This document shows, piece after piece, positions 61,382-64,000 of a DNA stretch of 64,000 bases. The stretch's first letter is position 1. Every line of letters starts with the position of its first letter. The DNA is from Sphagnum magellanicum (Eukaryota > Streptophyta > Sphagnopsida > Sphagnales > Sphagnaceae), in assembly GCA_021904315.1 (NCBI GenBank), contig CM038914.1, positions 9,734,001 to 9,798,000 on the forward strand, written 5' to 3'. Made by a program: the position numbers and the translations under genes. The notes beneath the pieces were generated by a model. It was given only the letters and a program-made list of their open reading frames with translations, was not told where the DNA came from and did no database searches.

Positions 61382-61447
61382 TAATAGCCAGATTTGGCTA
61401 AAATATCTTATGGATGATCATCACTTCAGTACCATCACAAAAATGAG
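61382..61447 (+). repeat. Dispersed GCCAAATTTGGC-type repeat, copy D
   Basis: TAATAGCCAGATTTGGCTAA is followed by TTATGGATGATCATCACTTC and then ACCATCACAAAAATG. It aligns with copy C throughout. A truncated copy (TATAGCCAAATTT) lies at 63245-63262. Confidence 0.6.
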
Positions 61448-62460
61448 GAAGAGGGAAAAAAAAAACTGACTAGAAAGTCAAACCGGGGCCCAAAGACAGT
61501 GTGAATTCACCAATAACTTGAATACATCACAAGCACCCCATCGTGTTCTGGGCAATGTTTTTTTTTTTCAAATTCCTCAAGTAGGTGCACTGGCTAGGAT
61601 CCTCAGCATTAATTAGGAGTAAATGGCCACTGTCCCCATGGACTAGTAGATTTTATTGGAATCCTGCCTAGTTCTGGCGACCTACAGGAACACCTTGTCT
61701 AAATCTGGCGACTTCTAAGTTTTTTTAGGTAAGATATGGCGAATTTTTTTTTAAATCTCAAAAATCCATTTGTTAGATTCGCCAGCCCTTTTTTTTGTCG
61801 CCAGGTTGCGAAAATTCGCACAAAAAAATACACAAAACACACTGGTCCTTGGCTATTTTTGGGCTATTTTTTAGGGCAAAAAATACTACACTATTGGCTT
61901 CATCCATTTGGCTGGCTAGAGACCAGGGTCTTTTAAAAAAAAAAAAACAGGTTAACTTACTCCCACCCTTCTGCCCCGGGCATCTCTTAAATTAAGATGT
62001 ACCTAATCATTTCGCCTGTCCGGAAGCCAGCAAAGTGTCTGAAACGAGCAGGACCTTATACACCCCTCATTGAACTTCGTGGATGTCGTGACATGATGCA
62101 CATAAGTTACGTACAGGACATACCCGTTTGTTTGAAATGGTCAGCCGAACAAACGGGTAGTTTCATGGAATGGTCCCCCACAGGATCCAATTTTGGCTTG
62201 TCAATAAGTTATCATTCATTCTTGCATTCATTCATTCATTCATTCATGCATTCATCCATCCATCAATCAACTTGTTCAGGTCACTCCTCATCTCCCCCTG
62301 AATTCTTTCAGTAATTTTGTTTCAGGAGAATTTTCACAATTTTTTAATCTGTTATTAGAGTTATAATGATGAATTATTGAAAAACCATATGAAAACATTA
62401 GGGGAAAAAAAATAGTTGACCGTCACTGGCAGTGCGCAACAACACGGAGCTCAAATTTTA
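61448..62460. other. Intergenic DNA with simple repeats
   Basis: No gene is seen. A CATT tetranucleotide run lies at about 62213-62266. Confidence 0.5.
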
Positions 62461-62766
62461 TTATATCTCAATGTGAAATGCAGAAACTCAGCATTTAATG
62501 CACAAGGTTCAAGACTAATTACAATAATTGTTCAGGTAGGAGGAGTGAAAATATATGTAATAGCAGTGGAAGGTTCAAGGCGCTGAAGAAAAAGGAAAGA
62601 CGAGATGAAACTCAGTTTGCCACCGAAATTGGTGGAAAAACTAGTTTAGGTCCAAGTTATTTCGTTTTGTAAAATTTTCATTACCAGTTACATGTTTGAT
62701 GCCCTATTATGCCAAAACCGGCCATTTTCGCACCCTTATCGACAAACTTCACGAATAACTCTATTG
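62461..62766 (-). repeat. Dispersed repeat R2, copy 2
   Basis: The reverse complement of 25653-25953 with shared blocks in order, including AAAACTAGTTTAGGTCCAAG and GCCCTATTATGCC. It has no coding capacity. Confidence 0.7.
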
Positions 62767-64000
62767 TAAAGATCTCCTTGGATTTTTCTTAAAGTGTATT
62801 CAGAGATCGTGTTGCAGACCATAAAAACTGGACAAATTCCAACTTAACGGAAATCATCTTTTCAACAGATTCTTGGTTGGAATTGTCTTCTTGGATGAAT
62901 GATGAGGCCACCTTCTGATAGAAGGTAAAAAGCTGCGATGATTTTGAAAATTGCCGACCTGTCAGAATCAGCTTTTGGACAGATTTCATTCTGGAAATTG
63001 TTTTCTTGGATGACAAGACCTCTAAGTGGAGCTGATCCTAAAGCTACTCCTCTTAAACCCACCTCAAATGTGCCATTGTCACTAGATTTTATTTTATTTT
63101 TAATTAAGGAAAAATGGGCTCAAAAGTTCTTCAGATTTTGAAACAAAATATGAATATATTCAATGTTCTCATTGGTAGATAATAATATAGAAGGATGTTT
63201 AAGTATTGATTTTAAATAGTAAATATTAAAATTTGATATCTTTTTTATAGCCAAATTTCTTTTTGTGTATGAGAATTAGCCTATGGGGTTGGTTTCGAGT
63301 TAGGTGTAAGGTTATCGCCCAAGATGGCAGGCATTCCCAAACGAATGGGCCTCAGAAGCAAAGGCCATAGTCACTCACATCCAACCATGCATTCGGAGAA
63401 TGTCCTCATTGCTCAACCCATGTGGGCTTTTACCCGTCATCAAGCACAAGGCAAATGTTATCATGCACCTAAACAACATAGAGATCACAAGGCATTGAAA
63501 GGGGATGGTTATTATCCTAATTCCTTAAGATTGTGGGAGAAATCTTACACCTACAAGTAACCATAAGATCGTCCCTCTTCTCGGACTAAGGGTTATCACC
63601 AAATGGGCATGCAACTTAAGTGTAATAGGACCATATGAAGGTTGTGAGTGTGTCCTTAAATTGCCCACCAAGACCAACAATGGGAATAACAATGAGTCAA
63701 TATTGGTTCCATCTGATGAACCAAGGTTAAATGGAGGGTTTGTTTGGGTAAGTAGAAGTACTTGGAAGATTGCTCCCTCTCTTAAGGAGTAGGCATAGGA
63801 ACCTTCCTCTTTTCTAGGAGGAATATTCATAGACATAAGGTGCCCTCCAAAGACACTTGTAGTTTTCTAGGAGTGCAATGTAAGAGCAATTTGTTGGCAT
63901 AAATCAATCATCCTTTCTTTGGCATGAACATAAGAATCAAACAAAAGTTTGGGTGTGCAAACTTGCCATGATGTTTAAGGGTTAAGAGAGAAAGATGTTA
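62767..64000. other. Intergenic DNA, no gene seen
   Basis: Short frames only, without recognisable domains. A truncated GCCAAATTT repeat lies at 63245-63262. Moderately GC-rich segments near 63300-63840 could be an old retroelement, but no diagnostic motif was found. Confidence 0.4.

Noticed and set aside
1..64000. CRISPR arrays, operons, bacterial promoters or rRNA/tRNA genes
   Set aside because: None is seen. Split genes with GT-AG introns show that this is eukaryotic nuclear DNA.

Overview
The window looks like nuclear DNA of a streptophyte plant. It encodes the C-terminal PB1 domain of an auxin response factor (ARF), a plant-type multiple C2 domain and transmembrane protein (MCTP), and a plant polyvinyl-alcohol-dehydrogenase-like PQQ-repeat protein. 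All three are split by GT-AG introns. The surroundings are very AT-rich, gene-poor and full of decayed transposons. That fits a large repeat-rich genome (bryophyte, lycophyte, fern, gymnosperm or charophyte). The lineage cannot be fixed from this window alone.

Layout. 1-20 kb holds no complete gene. It contains two CACTA-like DNA transposons (1812-4503 and 15120-17681), each with a 3-bp target duplication. It also contains a gag-only LTR retrotransposon (5673-9307, minus strand) with 797-bp LTRs, inserted in an inverted relative of the CACTA-like family, plus a minisatellite, a SINE-like piece, a second CACTA-type terminus with a subterminal array, and A-rich tandem arrays. 20.0-20.7 kb holds the last two visible ARF exons (+). 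21.5-24.5 kb holds a four-exon secreted PQQ-repeat protein (-, 538 aa). 25.6-50.9 kb is transposon-rich and holds another CACTA-like element (35691-37601) and a broken hAT-type transposase gene (about 40.93-43.37 kb, -). 50.9-58.2 kb holds a complete 14-exon MCTP gene (-, 1032 aa). 58.2-64 kb is intergenic DNA with copies of two dispersed repeat families that also occur near the PQQ gene.

The genes are not an operon or an evident cluster. Their shared feature is the repeat environment: copies of a short repeat with a GCCAAATTTGGC-type palindrome lie about 0.5-0.8 kb on the 5' side of each recognisable gene. The most unusual protein features are an 18-bp tandem duplication that lengthens the ARF PB1 helix, and a roughly 40-residue Glu/Lys helix-like linker between C2A and C2B of the MCTP. 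The exon models were read by hand. Every junction preserves the frame, but none is confirmed by transcripts.
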